Part shown: one piece after another, positions 12,263-23,830 of the stretch
How the letters are laid out: the number at the start of each line of letters is the position of its first letter
Numbering within the stretch: the stretch's first letter is position 1
Assembly: GCF_040807025.1 (NCBI RefSeq)
Contig: NC_090964.1
Coordinates: 3,410,001-3,474,000 of the forward strand
Direction: 5' to 3'
Length of the DNA stretch: 64,000 bases
DNA from: Struthio camelus
Lineage: Eukaryota; Chordata; Aves; Struthioniformes; Struthionidae
Position numbers and translations under genes: made by a program
The notes under the pieces: model-generated
The model's database searches: none
The model's input: the letters and a program-made list of their open reading frames with translations, nothing else
What the model was told of the DNA's origin: nothing

Positions 12263-15200
12263 GCCACAGCTCCTCCTAAGCACCTCTGACCCAGTAACCT
12301 GCATCACCAGGAATGTTCTCTCCCATCAAGTCAGAGGTGTTCACACAGGCAGGTGGCTAGTGAGGGCTACATGGGAAATCCTGAGGACAATAGGTCCCTG
12401 GGATGTGAAAAGCTTGGTAGGAGACGGCTAAAAGCACCATCCTGGAGCACAGCTGGACAAACTGGCAACCAAAGATGTCAACACCAATTTCCAAAGACAT
12501 TACAGACTGGGGAGAGGATGATTTGTCTGCTCAGGGTCAGCACCAAACCCACCCCTCTGAAAGGCTCCACAGGAAGGTGGGAAGAGACAACACCAGTCAG
12601 GGTGGAGATGCTCAGCGTGGGGAAATCAGCTTGGCTGTGGCCTCTCAATGAAGAGAGACAGTGCAGCATCACCCTCCCCCAGGACATGGGGCCGGTATGT
12701 CTCTACAAGAACAGGCAGAGCTTCCTGCACGCAAGACAGACCAGTGTTTACTGCAGAGACACTGCTGAAAGCATTAGAAGAACTTCTGTGCTCCTTAGTG
12801 CCTCTCCGATGTATATACTAGTGCACCAGAGGGACCTTGCTAGTGTAATGGTCATGGACCTAAGTTCCAAATAAAAATGCCTTGAGTGAGGGTTACAAAG
12901 TAATTCCTCAGTTACTCATCCAGCTATGAAGGAGCAGAGCACTGGTTGCGTGCACCAGCTGTGATGTGACTGTTCAGCCTGTAAGTGGTCTTTGTCATGA
13001 ATACAGGATGACCCCGGAAGTGACTTTGGAGGATGAAGTACTTAGCTCCCACCCAATGCACCATATCCCTCTTTCTTATGGGATGAGGAACAGGACTCCA
13101 AAAACTTATGAGCAGCAGTGACAATTTTGCCCTAAACCAGTACAAATGGGGTTCCTATAAGTTTGTTTTGTGTGTAGGGAAGTGTCTGGGAGGTTGGTTG
13201 CAGCTGTCCTGCCAATAGGAGGTCTGCACAGAGCTCTCCCCGTACCTGCAGGATGAAATATAGTGCACTATTATTCTTACTCCTGTTTAGGTGGCTTATA
13301 TACTGTCTTCAGCAGACATAATCCCTCAGTGTCTTCTCCTCTGGTGTCCTTCACATTTACTGAAGGCCTGTAGCAGCTGAGCTCCCCCATTGCTCTTGTT
13401 CAGGTCCTTCTCCACTTCTATGTTGCTTGCAGCCCTCAGCATGAAGAAGCAGCTGGTCTGGGAGACCCCTTGCTCCCAGTGCTCCCCATTTCTGCTTGCA
13501 TCCATCAGCTGGCCCCTGCTATGTGCTGGGAATGGGGCAGGTCTTGCAGTGTTTGAACACCACATAGTTGTGATGATAGTTTGCAAGGGGAAGGGGATAG
13601 TCATTGCATGGTGTAGAGCTCCTCCTTGGTCAAGTAACCTGTCATACAGTAAATAGGAAAATGGGTGTTTTGACTAAGACTTTCCTAAGAGAAACCTATC
13701 AGCTCTCCAGTGACGGACTGGCCAATCTCTTGGGACATGCCATCAGCTGAGAATTGCCTATGACTAAGATCGTGGCTATTTCCTGTGAGCAAGGACGTAG
13801 TTCATGTGAACTCTGGTCATGGATTGGGACGTCTCTGTGGACTCTCGGAAGTCTTCTGACGCAAACAGGGGTCCAGCTTAGTGTTGGGGCTGAGTCACGT
13901 GAGACGGAGGAGTGGTTCACACTATCTGCTGCTGAGGTGAGGATTGGGGATGTCATCTGCTGTCTGGTCCAGGGCAACGTCTTTTGCTGAAGAGCAGCGG
14001 AGTGTGGCTGGGCAGTGGCTTTGAGGTGGATGCTGGAAAGTGCAGTGGGTTGCAGGGAGGGCTGAGGTGGATGCTGTAATGCTCAGAGCTGGGGCAAGAG
14101 TTTAGTGTGTGTTGTAAAATCTTCACTGCCAGATTCCCATTACATACACATTGCTTAACCAGTTTGTCTACAGCAGTCTAGTTCTTACCTTTCCATCCCG
14201 AGGTGGTGGTGCATGCAGTATTTAAATGCAGATTGCCTGGCACTGAAATACTTCATTTCATACCCACTGGTGCTTAAAGAGTTCTGCAGATTGTCCAGCT
14301 TTTAAGCAGTTAATTGCAGAGCTATTGGCATGTCTGCAGTGCATCACAGACTGGAGACATGTATTTTGTTGTAGGCCTACTGAAGATTAGATAATTCATC
14401 CAGATTTGCTGACAAGAACATACTTTGACACAGACTCTCCAGCTCATTGCCAAAGCAAATCAAGACGCTGGTAGGCAAGAGAAACATTTTTAGGTAAGTG
14501 CAGCCTTTGCACTGGGCCTTGGAGAAAAGCAGACCACAGGAACACCGCTTGTAAAGCCCAGCCATTGAGGAATTATAGTTTTCCACCATCATTTTGGGAA
14601 AAATAATCACAACATGATTCCCTCTAAATTCACTCATTACCGAGGAGAAGTATCTGGGCTGTGGAGAGTTCCTCTGACCCGATAACCCATCTCTGAATTG
14701 CCAGCCCCATGGGAGGCATTCACAGTTGGCTGGGAGAGAGCTGGGCCTAATTGGAACCTAATTGACCGCCTTCACTCTGTCAACCGCCCACAGCATGAGG
14801 AAGAATAAGACACTTGCTGTGGGGCTGGTCTGGTCAGAGTTAAAGGCAAATGTCCTGGTTCAGCAAGGTTTGTGCAAGGCACATCAAGATCACCTAAGAA
14901 AGGTACCCTCCCACCACTAGGAAAGGGTACACCATAGTTGCACCCTCAGCAGAGAGCCCCAGGCCAGGCAGGACAAGTTGCCCATGCCCCTCGCTTCTCC
15001 TGGTCCTCGGCTGTAGCCTGTAACTCCAGATGTAACTGGCCACCAGCCTGCTGTGTGGGAGCAGGATGGGGGGAGGGAAGAATGTGGACTCAAGCTCAGC
15101 TTGAGGGATTCTCATCTTGGGCTGACAGGAAGCAGCACTTCCCAACGGTTGGATCAATGGCATGGGAACCTGGGTCTTCCTGGCCGCTTCAATCATCTAT

Positions 15201-18200
15201 AAAATGGGATCAGCGTGTTGCTTGATCCCCATGCAGCATCTCCCCCAGGTACAAAGGGCACAAACTTTCCTTCATATTGCTGCAGTGTGTCTCTGTGCGC
15301 CTGGGTGCTAAGGGCATGCCAGGTTTTGTGAGGTTGGTGTGGGACAGTGTTAACGTGTTGGTGCACGTGTGGAGGGTGCATGGTCTGTGAGATCTCAGAG
15401 GCTTCTTCCCACCCTTGTCCAGGCACTTGCCTGTCACCCCTTGGTGCTGCAGCAGTGCCTAGTTCATGCAGTGCCCCCTGCTCAGCTCAGTTCTTGCAAG
15501 CTACGTCAGGCTGAGGGGAAACTGAGGCAGGCCAGCAGTACAAGAAAGGGGGTCTAGGGAAGGCAGAAGGCCTGTACTCTGAAACCTCGAAGCAGTGGGT
15601 GCAAAAACCAAGGGGTATGAATTGATATACTGTCCCCAAGGCAAGCTGAGAGCAGGTGACTGCATCCATCAGGCGCCTCTGTGCAGGGTGGGACCTCTGG
15701 CTGCGGGGCCAGGGGCTAAGGCAGCGCTGTTTATTTACATAGCTGTTGGAGAGGAGCTGGCGAGTGAGCACAGCCCTGCGTTTCGAGCCATGTGTCAGCC
15801 GGGCGGGGAAGGCCTGGCCTTCTGCTGGATGCATTTGCCTTTCGGGATATCTTGGGACTGATGCCTTGTGCACGGCTGAACAACTGAAACGGTAGACGCG
15901 CCTACTTTGGGGAGTCCTAGGGGCGTCACGGATGAGTTTAGCATTCCTCCAGTGTTTCTGGAAAGCCTGGCGGTTTTTTTCTCCCTGTGGGCAGAAGCAG
16001 GGAACTGAACGTACTCTCTGAGCTGACCTCTCCTTTGGGGTCAGCAGGTCCGCTGGCCCAAACCGCAGGAATGCTGAAGCACAGGCCGTTCAGATGTCTT
16101 GCGAGCTAACTTCAGTCTGAGCACAGAACTCATTTAAAAATATCGTCTGACAAATACCTGCCTCCCTCCCCAGCACAAACAGGGAGCCTCTGCAAGGAAA
16201 AATACCACCTTGTTCTTTAAAAGAGCATCTGTAATTTTCCACAAGACAGAGGTATGCTTTTGACCTCCCTGTCCTGAGGCTGCTGAGGTCCTTTGCCCAC
16301 CATCCCGGGGTCTATAGCCACCAGGGTTCACCGTGTGCCTCCGCCAGTGGCTTTCCAAGCGCTGGGGTGAGCACGGAGCAGTGGAGTGGGAGGGAGCGTT
16401 ACCTACCCAGCGTGACCCCGGAGGGTGAGGCTCGCAGAGATGCAAGCACCCGCCTAAGACTTCCCAGCAAGCTTCTGGCACAGCAGAGCAGGGAGCAAGT
16501 CCTGCCTCCCATTCCTGCACTGACCCGCTCAGCCGCACCCTCCTCCTCAGCTTGCCTGTGCCGTCTGCTTTGCACTCTGAGTTATTCCCTGTGCTCCAGC
16601 GGGCTGGCACAGCCTGCTCCCAGCGTACGACTCCTCACCCCCCTCCTACATGGGTGTCAGGCGCCTCCCAGCTGGCAGCTGCGATGACCTTTCGCACACC
16701 CATGGGAAAGGGATGAGAGGGGCCGTTGGCTCCCAGCTCAAGTGGGTTGCCTGACCCTGGTTTGGGGCATTGGCGGGAAGGATGTTCCTGGGCAGGAGCC
16801 TAAAATCCAGATGCAGTATTTGGAGGGAAGAAATGCCAGTCTTTGTGTCTGCGATGAGCTGCGCTGAGGGCCCCCATGTTCTCTCAGCACCAGTTCTGTG
16901 TATTAAAGCTCTGACTAGTTTCATGGCACTGGGAGCTGTGGGTGAGAAACACCCAGTATTCTCAAGGATCATGTATCTGACTGGGCAGAAGAGGGGAGGA
17001 GGAGGCTCAGTGCAAGGGGAGAGTGCAACCTTGCGGGAAAAGCCTGGCAGGGGTCAGGCACAAGGGCTGCACAGAGGCACTGGGACATGACTGGGGTGCC
17101 CACCGTCTGGGTGCAGGACTCAGCCCCATTTGGTGAGCTCCTGTCTCAGCCTGCAGGTAGCCTTGGGGACTTCCCCCTTTGCAGACATCCAGTGGGCAGC
17201 CAGCACCCAGCCGGCACCTGGCTGTGAGCACCAGCTGGAGGGAAAGAGCCAGAGGGCTGTTCAGGGACAGGACCAAGGTGTACAAATGCCTGTCATGGAG
17301 TGCAGTCCCCCCAGCTGCCTGGCACGTCTTCCCCAGCACCAGCCTCTTGAGGCTTCTTGCAAAAAAACATGAGCTGAGGATCCCCCAGACGGGTCCCTCT
17401 CCTTGGCACAAATTGTTGTTCAGCAGGGACTGCATCCTGGCGCTGTGTAAAGCGCCTGACCTCCAGCAGCGAAAGACTGGGCAGGCTCCTTTAGCAGCAT
17501 GGGGAGAAGGTGTTACTGGGATCCAGAGCCAAAGAGGTGCTGCAGTCTGGAGAAAAGGCGGCAAGGCGGGTGGAGGAGCATTAGAGAGAGTAGAGGGAGC
17601 TGGAGCCAAGTTCTGGAGGCATGGGGGGGTCCGGGAAGGCACTATCACGTATGCAGAGCTCTTTGTAAGCACAGCTTCTCTGACAGCAAATATGGGCTAG
17701 TGCCTCACCCAGGCGCTGCAGAGCACCTTGAGGCACTGGGAGACCCCCAGACCTCCAAGATTTGGCCTTGGTATGCTTCCCCACATCAGTCCCATCTCCC
17801 CTGCAGGCTTGCCCCAGGCTGTGGCCCATCCAGGTGCCTGTTTTTTCCATCCAGATGAGCTCTCTTCTGCACGCTTTGTCCTGCCAGGCACTCCCAGCTC
17901 TCCCTGGGCATGTGCAGCAGGGCTGCCTAGGGAGTCAAGAACCTCAGCAACGTCCAGACGGCTCCAGGAGCAGGAGCAGGCATGGACGTAAGTGCAGTGC
18001 CCAGACCCAGGAGTTCACGGCCCTGGAAACTCTCTTGTCCTCCTTCCTGAGAATGGTGTAGCTCAGTGCTCAGCACTGGCAGGAAGAGCTAGCACAGTGA
18101 TGCTCTCAGCTCCCTGTGACCTCCGTGGGTCAGTGATGCAGGACCCACCGGGTCAAGTGCTGTGATGGGACAAGATTCCCATGGTCACTTTAAGAGCGAA

Positions 18201-19080
18201 GGTTGGTGCCTTTTCTGGAGGTAATTTCCCTCCTGTGGAGCAGTGCTGGCAGGAAACCCCGGCAAAGTGTCAGCTGGCTGTACTGAGAAATGCTCCGAGT
18301 GGGCAGAACATTAACCTGTGCTCTGCTCTCATCGCTGAGCTGTAACCCCAGCGCCTCCCTGCAGCCCCTGTGCCGTGCACCCGGCAAGCGCTAATGAGAA
18401 ACACATTCCCCGCACCACAGTGACCAGCAGCGCTGCCTCGTCCACCCCCACCACTCGCTGGCTCCCTTCCTCATGCACGCAGAGGATGTTTCATTCCTGG
18501 CTCATGACAAAGCCGCCTGCCGGGCATGTTTGCTCTTCGAGGGGCAGAAGGGAGACTGCTGGGCTGTGTGGCCTGGCTGAGGCGCAGAGCGCCGTGAGCA
18601 GTTGGCACGGAGAACGGAACGTGGCTAGCATGGCCTGCTCTTGCCAGAGCTGCACAGAAGGGCAGCGGGAACCCAGTGCTCTCATCTGTGGATCACCAGG
18701 AAAACTGCTGATGGTCTTGGTGCTCTTTAAGAGGCACAGGGCTGAGCTGCCCACATGGGACAACACTCTGGGCACTGGACCTGGGTGCTGGATCCCGGTC
18801 TGTGTGGAGCAGGGCAAGGCTGTGGCAGGCTATGGGAAGACCTGGAGCAAGGGGTCTCCAAGGGCCTTGGAAGCCGTGAAGCACTTCTATCTTCCTTCTG
18901 ACTGCTGTGGGAACAGCAAGAATGGTCTCCAGGGCCCTGTGGACAGAAGAACTCTGCTTCAAAAGGGGCACAGCTCTGTCACCAGAGCTACAGGCAGGCT
19001 AAGGAAGCCAGAACTCCCTGGCTCTGGGACTGAGTCCACCACAGCTCAAGGGACCAGGACCTCTGAGCAGGTGCATGTGG
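12263..19080. other. Intergenic, upstream of FOXO6
   Basis: No gene is recognised. An AT-richer stretch at about 14100-14830 contains a pair of CCTAATTG motifs and is a candidate conserved element. A CTCF-like motif in minus orientation lies at 15469-15484. GC rises from about 15.0 kb onward, but CpG is not island-like. Confidence 0.55.
15469..15484 (-). promoter_or_regulatory. CTCF-like motif, minus orientation
   Basis: CAGTGCCCCCTGCTCA on the plus strand is the reverse form of the CTCF core, with 14 of 16 positions agreeing, and is preceded by TG to give the common TGCAGTGCCCCCTGCT string. Confidence 0.35.
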
Positions 19081-19083
19081 GTT

Positions 19084-19330
19084 TCTGTGCAAGGGGGTGT
19101 GTGTGTGTTTGCATGGCACACATACATGCACATATGTGTGTACATGCATACTCACGCACATGTATATGAATGTGGGCACATGTATGTATGTGTGTATGTA
19201 CATATGTATATATGTGCACATACATGTGTGTGCACAGGAGATTGTGCATGTGTGTACACCAGCAAGCGTAGGTATGTATGTACATGTGTACATGCATGTA
19301 TGGGTGCATACAGAGGTGTGTGCCCATGTT
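19084..19330. repeat. Degenerate TG/CA-type simple repeat, alternating purine-pyrimidine
   Basis: The region is almost entirely built of TG, CA and TA steps (TGTGTGTG, ACATACATGCACATATG, TATGTATGTG and similar). Frames through it give repetitive His/Thr/Met/Val peptides and are not coding. Alternating purine-pyrimidine DNA of this length can adopt Z-form under supercoiling. Confidence 0.85.
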
Positions 19331-19334
19331 CATA

Positions 19335-22300
19335 CAGCCTTGTTCCTTTGCCCTAAGAGCCTGCTTCCCTCACCTTTCTACAGGCGGAGGCTCTACATAG
19401 GAGTGCACACAGCCCCAGGAGCCTTCCTGCAGGTGTGTACACTCCTGCTCTCTCTTCCTTGGAAATGTAGGTATTTATGTGTGAAAATATGGGCACATAT
19501 TCAGTCCCTGCTCAGTGACCTTCAAAACCGTCCAGCAAATTCGGCTTGGACACTGAGCCCAGCCAGATGGCCCTTCTCAAGCATGTTGGCTGTGCAAACT
19601 GGGGTTTTACTCTTGATTCCTGCTCCTGCTCCAAGGCAGGCTCGTGAAACAGCATATTCAGTATGTGCTCTGGGAAGGCAGCCACGCAGCCCGGCTCTGA
19701 GGAGGAGGAGGATGTGGGGAAAGCGCCAAGCCCGGGTGGGGAGGGAGGTGGGGGAAGGGACGATGCAGCATGCTCCGGCAGCCATGGGCAAGCGGCCGAG
19801 AGGCTTTGGGATTTTTAATTGAAATGTGAAACACAGAGCTAAGTTTGGGGAATCCAAACAACACACGGGCTCAAGGGGAGGAGGGGGGCCACTGCTGTGC
19901 AGCCGGAAGCCCCAGCTGAGCTGGGTAAGGAAGGCCACGTGCAGCCGCCCGGGGCCGTCAGCACTGTCTCCAGCTGGAGCTGCTGCTGGAATGCAGAAGC
20001 GAGGCTGGGGGTGGCAGGAGACATCTCTGACGCTGGCGGAGAGGAGCCTGTGGGAGGGTGGCTAGGGCAGCCTGCAGCTCCTGCCCTGGCCAAGGGAACT
20101 GGACCTTGGGGAGCCGGGCCAGGCCGGGGCTGCATGCTGGACACCCTTTCATGGCAAGCGCGCTCCCCTCCAGTCTGTCTCCACGGGGCCGCAATTCCTC
20201 CCCGTCGCTGTGCTACCACTAGCCCCTAGGAAGACAAATGCACCGGTTGGGTTTGGTGGCTTTGCCACAGCACAACAGCCCCCCAGAGCCTCAGGGCCAC
20301 TGAGGAGAGATAGCCTTGTATTTTGAGACCCCCCACAACAATCCCATCCCCCGATAGAGGTGCTACAGTGAGGGTCAGACCCATGAAAACCAACATCTCT
20401 CTCTGTGCCATCCCTGCTCCCTGGCTTGCTGGTCCAGTCGGTCCTTGGTTCTGGGTTCATACAGCTCCTGGCACATGCTCTCCATGACGCACAGGGAGTG
20501 ATGGTTGCAAGTGGCTTCCTGGTGCCGGGAGCATGGATGGCTCTGCTTGCAGTTGCTGCCGGCTGGTGAGGAGGCCCAGAAGTGCCCCGTGCCTGCGTGG
20601 GCACATGCAGCCAGGCCCAGTTACACTGGGTCAAATTGCAGGGATGTGTAAAAGCAAGTTAGCCCCTTGGCAGGCCTGGAGCCTGCTGAGGAAAGGCATG
20701 TCCTGCATCTCCTCCCCAAGAAAACATCCAGTAAAGACCCTGCGCCGTTGCCCTGGGACAGCTGCTATCCTTCCTGAGCAATTGTCTTCCTCTGCTCTGA
20801 AATGAGGAGACAGCATGGGGGAAAGGGCCTGGGGGGTCATATCTGGCAGAAGTCAATGGGTGTGCATGTAACAGTGTGACTGGCGAGGCTGGGCACTGGG
20901 ATTCCGGCAGAGGAGCTGCCTATAAAAGAAATCAGATCTGGGTCTCATGGTGCCCTCACAGCCCCAAACAGCAGCGCTGGTCAACTTGCACAGGCTGATT
21001 TGGACGCTTAATCTTGCAGACAGACACAGACCCCCCCCCCCCCCCCCATGGAAACCTATTTTCCTCTCCAGGGGGGCACCAAGACCTGGATCTCTAAGGA
21101 GCACCATGGGTCCAGTGTGGTTCCTTAACCCTCAGAGAGAAGAGAATCAAACCAAAACAAAATAACCTAATGGAAGGGAAGAGTTAAAAGACCTGACAGA
21201 GCTGCAACTCTCTGGAAACATGGGAGACAGCTGGAAAAGATTTAAATAACTCTTTGCTGTGTATCTGCAAGCCGTGGGTGCCAGCGAAAGGTAGTCTTAT
21301 TTCTGATAATATCTGGTCTGACACACTCAATGTGTTTAACAGTTTTCAGTTCACACAGGCAGATGAGACAAAGCTCATCTAGGACTAGGAAGCTGTAAAG
21401 CAGCAATTCCTGGATGCTGTATTAAAATGCAGTTTCTGAGAGGAATATTTTCAACTCTACACACAGAAACTATTGAAGAATCTGAGGCCGATCTGAGTCT
21501 GGAGAATTAATCTTGCAAATTTAGGGGTAACCGAGCGCCCAGCGTAGATGTGAACATGCTTGGAACCAGAACGAAGCCTGACAGAGAGACATCTGGGAGC
21601 CCCAGATGTGACCCTCGGAGATGCAGTCCTGGGCGAAGGACAGCACTTTGTCCAGGTGGAGGTCGATGGAGCTTGGAGTCTCTGGCTGGATTGAAAATCC
21701 AAGAACAGGGGAAAGCCACTGATGAAAAAGGTGGGAGAAACTCAAAGACAAGCCAAAGGAGCTGAAGAGACTATGCATACTGCAATGGACCCCTTCACCC
21801 AGGATCAAGTGAGAAGGGAAAGAACTGCCTGGGCAAGCTCAGAGGGACTCCTCGTAGGCAGCTCAGGTTCCCATGCCACTGCGATGGCCCAGCATCACTC
21901 TGAAAGCAGACAGGCCTTTGCTTACCTCCCAACTGGAGACGAGGCCACAGGAGCCAGTGTCAGCCCTGATGGGGAAACTGCTGCAGGCAAAGCCTTGGTG
22001 CCTGGGCAACAGGGAAGCTTGCAGTTTTGCAGCCTGAAAAAAAGCCACGGGCGTGTAAAAAAGGGACTGACTGCAGCATCCACAGAAAGAGACACTTTGA
22101 GGGAAGTGGCTGATGCCAACCATTTCCTCCAGGTCAACAGGGCTCTGGCAGGGCACTGGTAAAAATAGAGCTTATTGACATAGGACACAATCCGCTGTAG
22201 TGACCTAAGAGGTGCAAAGGGCTCCTCGGAGGAGGAGCTCAGTGCCACGTGGGAAAGGCAAAACTCAAACGTTAGTAAATGCTTCTCATTGGGATTGGCA

Positions 22301-22539
22301 CAGCCCCCATTCAGCAGCATGCCCCAAGTGAAGACCTGCTACCTTCTGCACCATCGACGCTAACTGCATGTTAATGTACTCACACAGAAAATGAGGCTCT
22401 GGCAATGGTTTCGTGTCCTTATCTGTGGGACACCAGTGTTGTCTGGAGCTGATCACATTCCACTAAGGGCTCTTGCCAAAATAGTCCTCAGTTAGATGAT
22501 AGGGGACATTGCCCAGGGAATTAGGGACTATGACAAGTG
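19335..22539. other. Intergenic with moderate GC
   Basis: No gene is recognised. CpG frequency is modestly raised at 19680-20200. A pure C17 run lies at 21031-21047. The remainder shows no motif or frame I can support. Confidence 0.5.
21031..21047 (+). repeat. Poly-C homopolymer (C17)
   Basis: Seventeen consecutive C bases; a likely site of length polymorphism and of sequencing or assembly error. Confidence 0.9.
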
Positions 22540-23830
22540 ACTGGGAGCTGTTGAGGTGATGCTATGGACAGAGGAGCTGATGCAATCTTTTGGTGTAAAA
22601 ATAGGGGAAATGTTGTGCTGGCCTGGGCAGCTTTTATTGCCTCTGTATTTGGCAGTGGTTACTATGCCAGGAGGTGAGATTAGAGGGTTCATGAACTTGT
22701 TACACGACATACACTGTTTTCTATCGAGCAAAGACATTTTTAATCACATGGAATTAGTACCAGGAATTAGCATTGAAAACTATTATTAAGCATTACTATT
22801 ATTAAAGAGCAGCTGCGGTGTGTTCCCTAAGTGCCCTTCTGCAGCAAAATTTAATAGCAAAAACGTATATCAAAGGTTGGCTAGAAATTTTCCATCCAAA
22901 TTGTATTGCATAAAAAATAGATTTATCAGCTACATGAGACTATTTCTGAAGAATCTGCTAGATTTTTCATCAAAGTTCCAGCACTTCAAAGTGCAAAGAT
23001 TTTCATTTTCAACTGAAAATTTTTGTTATTGACATTTTTAGAAAGAGAGGTACGAAAATTTAGGTCCACTGTTGTCCTTTTGGTTTGATAGGAACGTGAA
23101 GTAGAGGATAAACCCTGCTGCCACTGCTCTGCCTGCGCCCCCTCCTCAAGACTAAGGCTTTGGCATAAGCTCTTACCAGATGCTGGAGAACCGAGCTCCG
23201 AAATGCAGAGTGGACTTGTTAGAGCTGTTGTAGAGCTTGTTAGAGCAGGATGCTCCCTGCTTCCATTCTTCCCCTTTCCAGGGGCTGATGAGGGCAGTCT
23301 TCCCTCTCTGGCAGCACCTGCTGCAGCTCCAGGAAACAATTCAAGGGACTTACAAATGGGTGACATGGCTCTTTCCTAGAAAACTCTCTAAGTAGTGCTG
23401 AAGCAAAACATTGTCTGGAATGATTTTCCATCAGAAAACATGATTTTATTGAAATCAATGCTTTCCCTGAGAACTTGTCGATTTTGATGCCATTTTCTAC
23501 AGGAAAAAGTCTAGCAGAATCACTTTGACTTTCTTGTTTCAGTAGTGTCAAAATGTTTATTCTGATCATGTCAAAACACCAAACTCATTTCAGGAAAGTA
23601 AAAATATTTCATTTTGATTTTATCATTTCATTCGCTTAACTTCAAGTTTATGTTCCATGGAAGTATTTTTTAATATGCGCTGCTTGAAATCTTTTTTCAT
23701 TGGAATGTACAAACGCTCTTAGAAGAGACAACTTGGTGTTGTCACACACAACTTTTCAAAGGCCTGAATGAGTATTCAGGTGAAATTTCATTTCATAGGA
23801 TATGCTTAAAGTGTGGCTTTTCCTTTTAAT
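22540..23830. other. AT-rich stretch, probable decayed ancient repeat
   Basis: AT content is clearly above the surroundings. Motifs such as TTTCATTTT, AAAATTTTTG and TCAAAATG recur on both strands (for example 22995-23040 and 23545-23640), a pattern seen in old hAT-like or unclassified repeats of reptile genomes. No terminal inverted repeats, target duplications or transposase frame could be found, so the class is uncertain. Confidence 0.35.

Noticed and set aside
12353..12874. 173-codon plus frame after the older CR1 copy, briefly considered as a variable-type immunoglobulin relic
   Set aside because: The cysteine-tryptophan-cysteine spacing and framework motifs of such domains are not present.
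14377..14637. 86-codon minus frame with an ATG and Cys-rich middle
   Set aside because: No family recognised and no acceptor or donor arrangement consistent with an exon; judged chance.
18988..19822. Open frames with His/Thr or Cys/Val/Met repeats
   Set aside because: They are translations of the TG/CA simple repeat.
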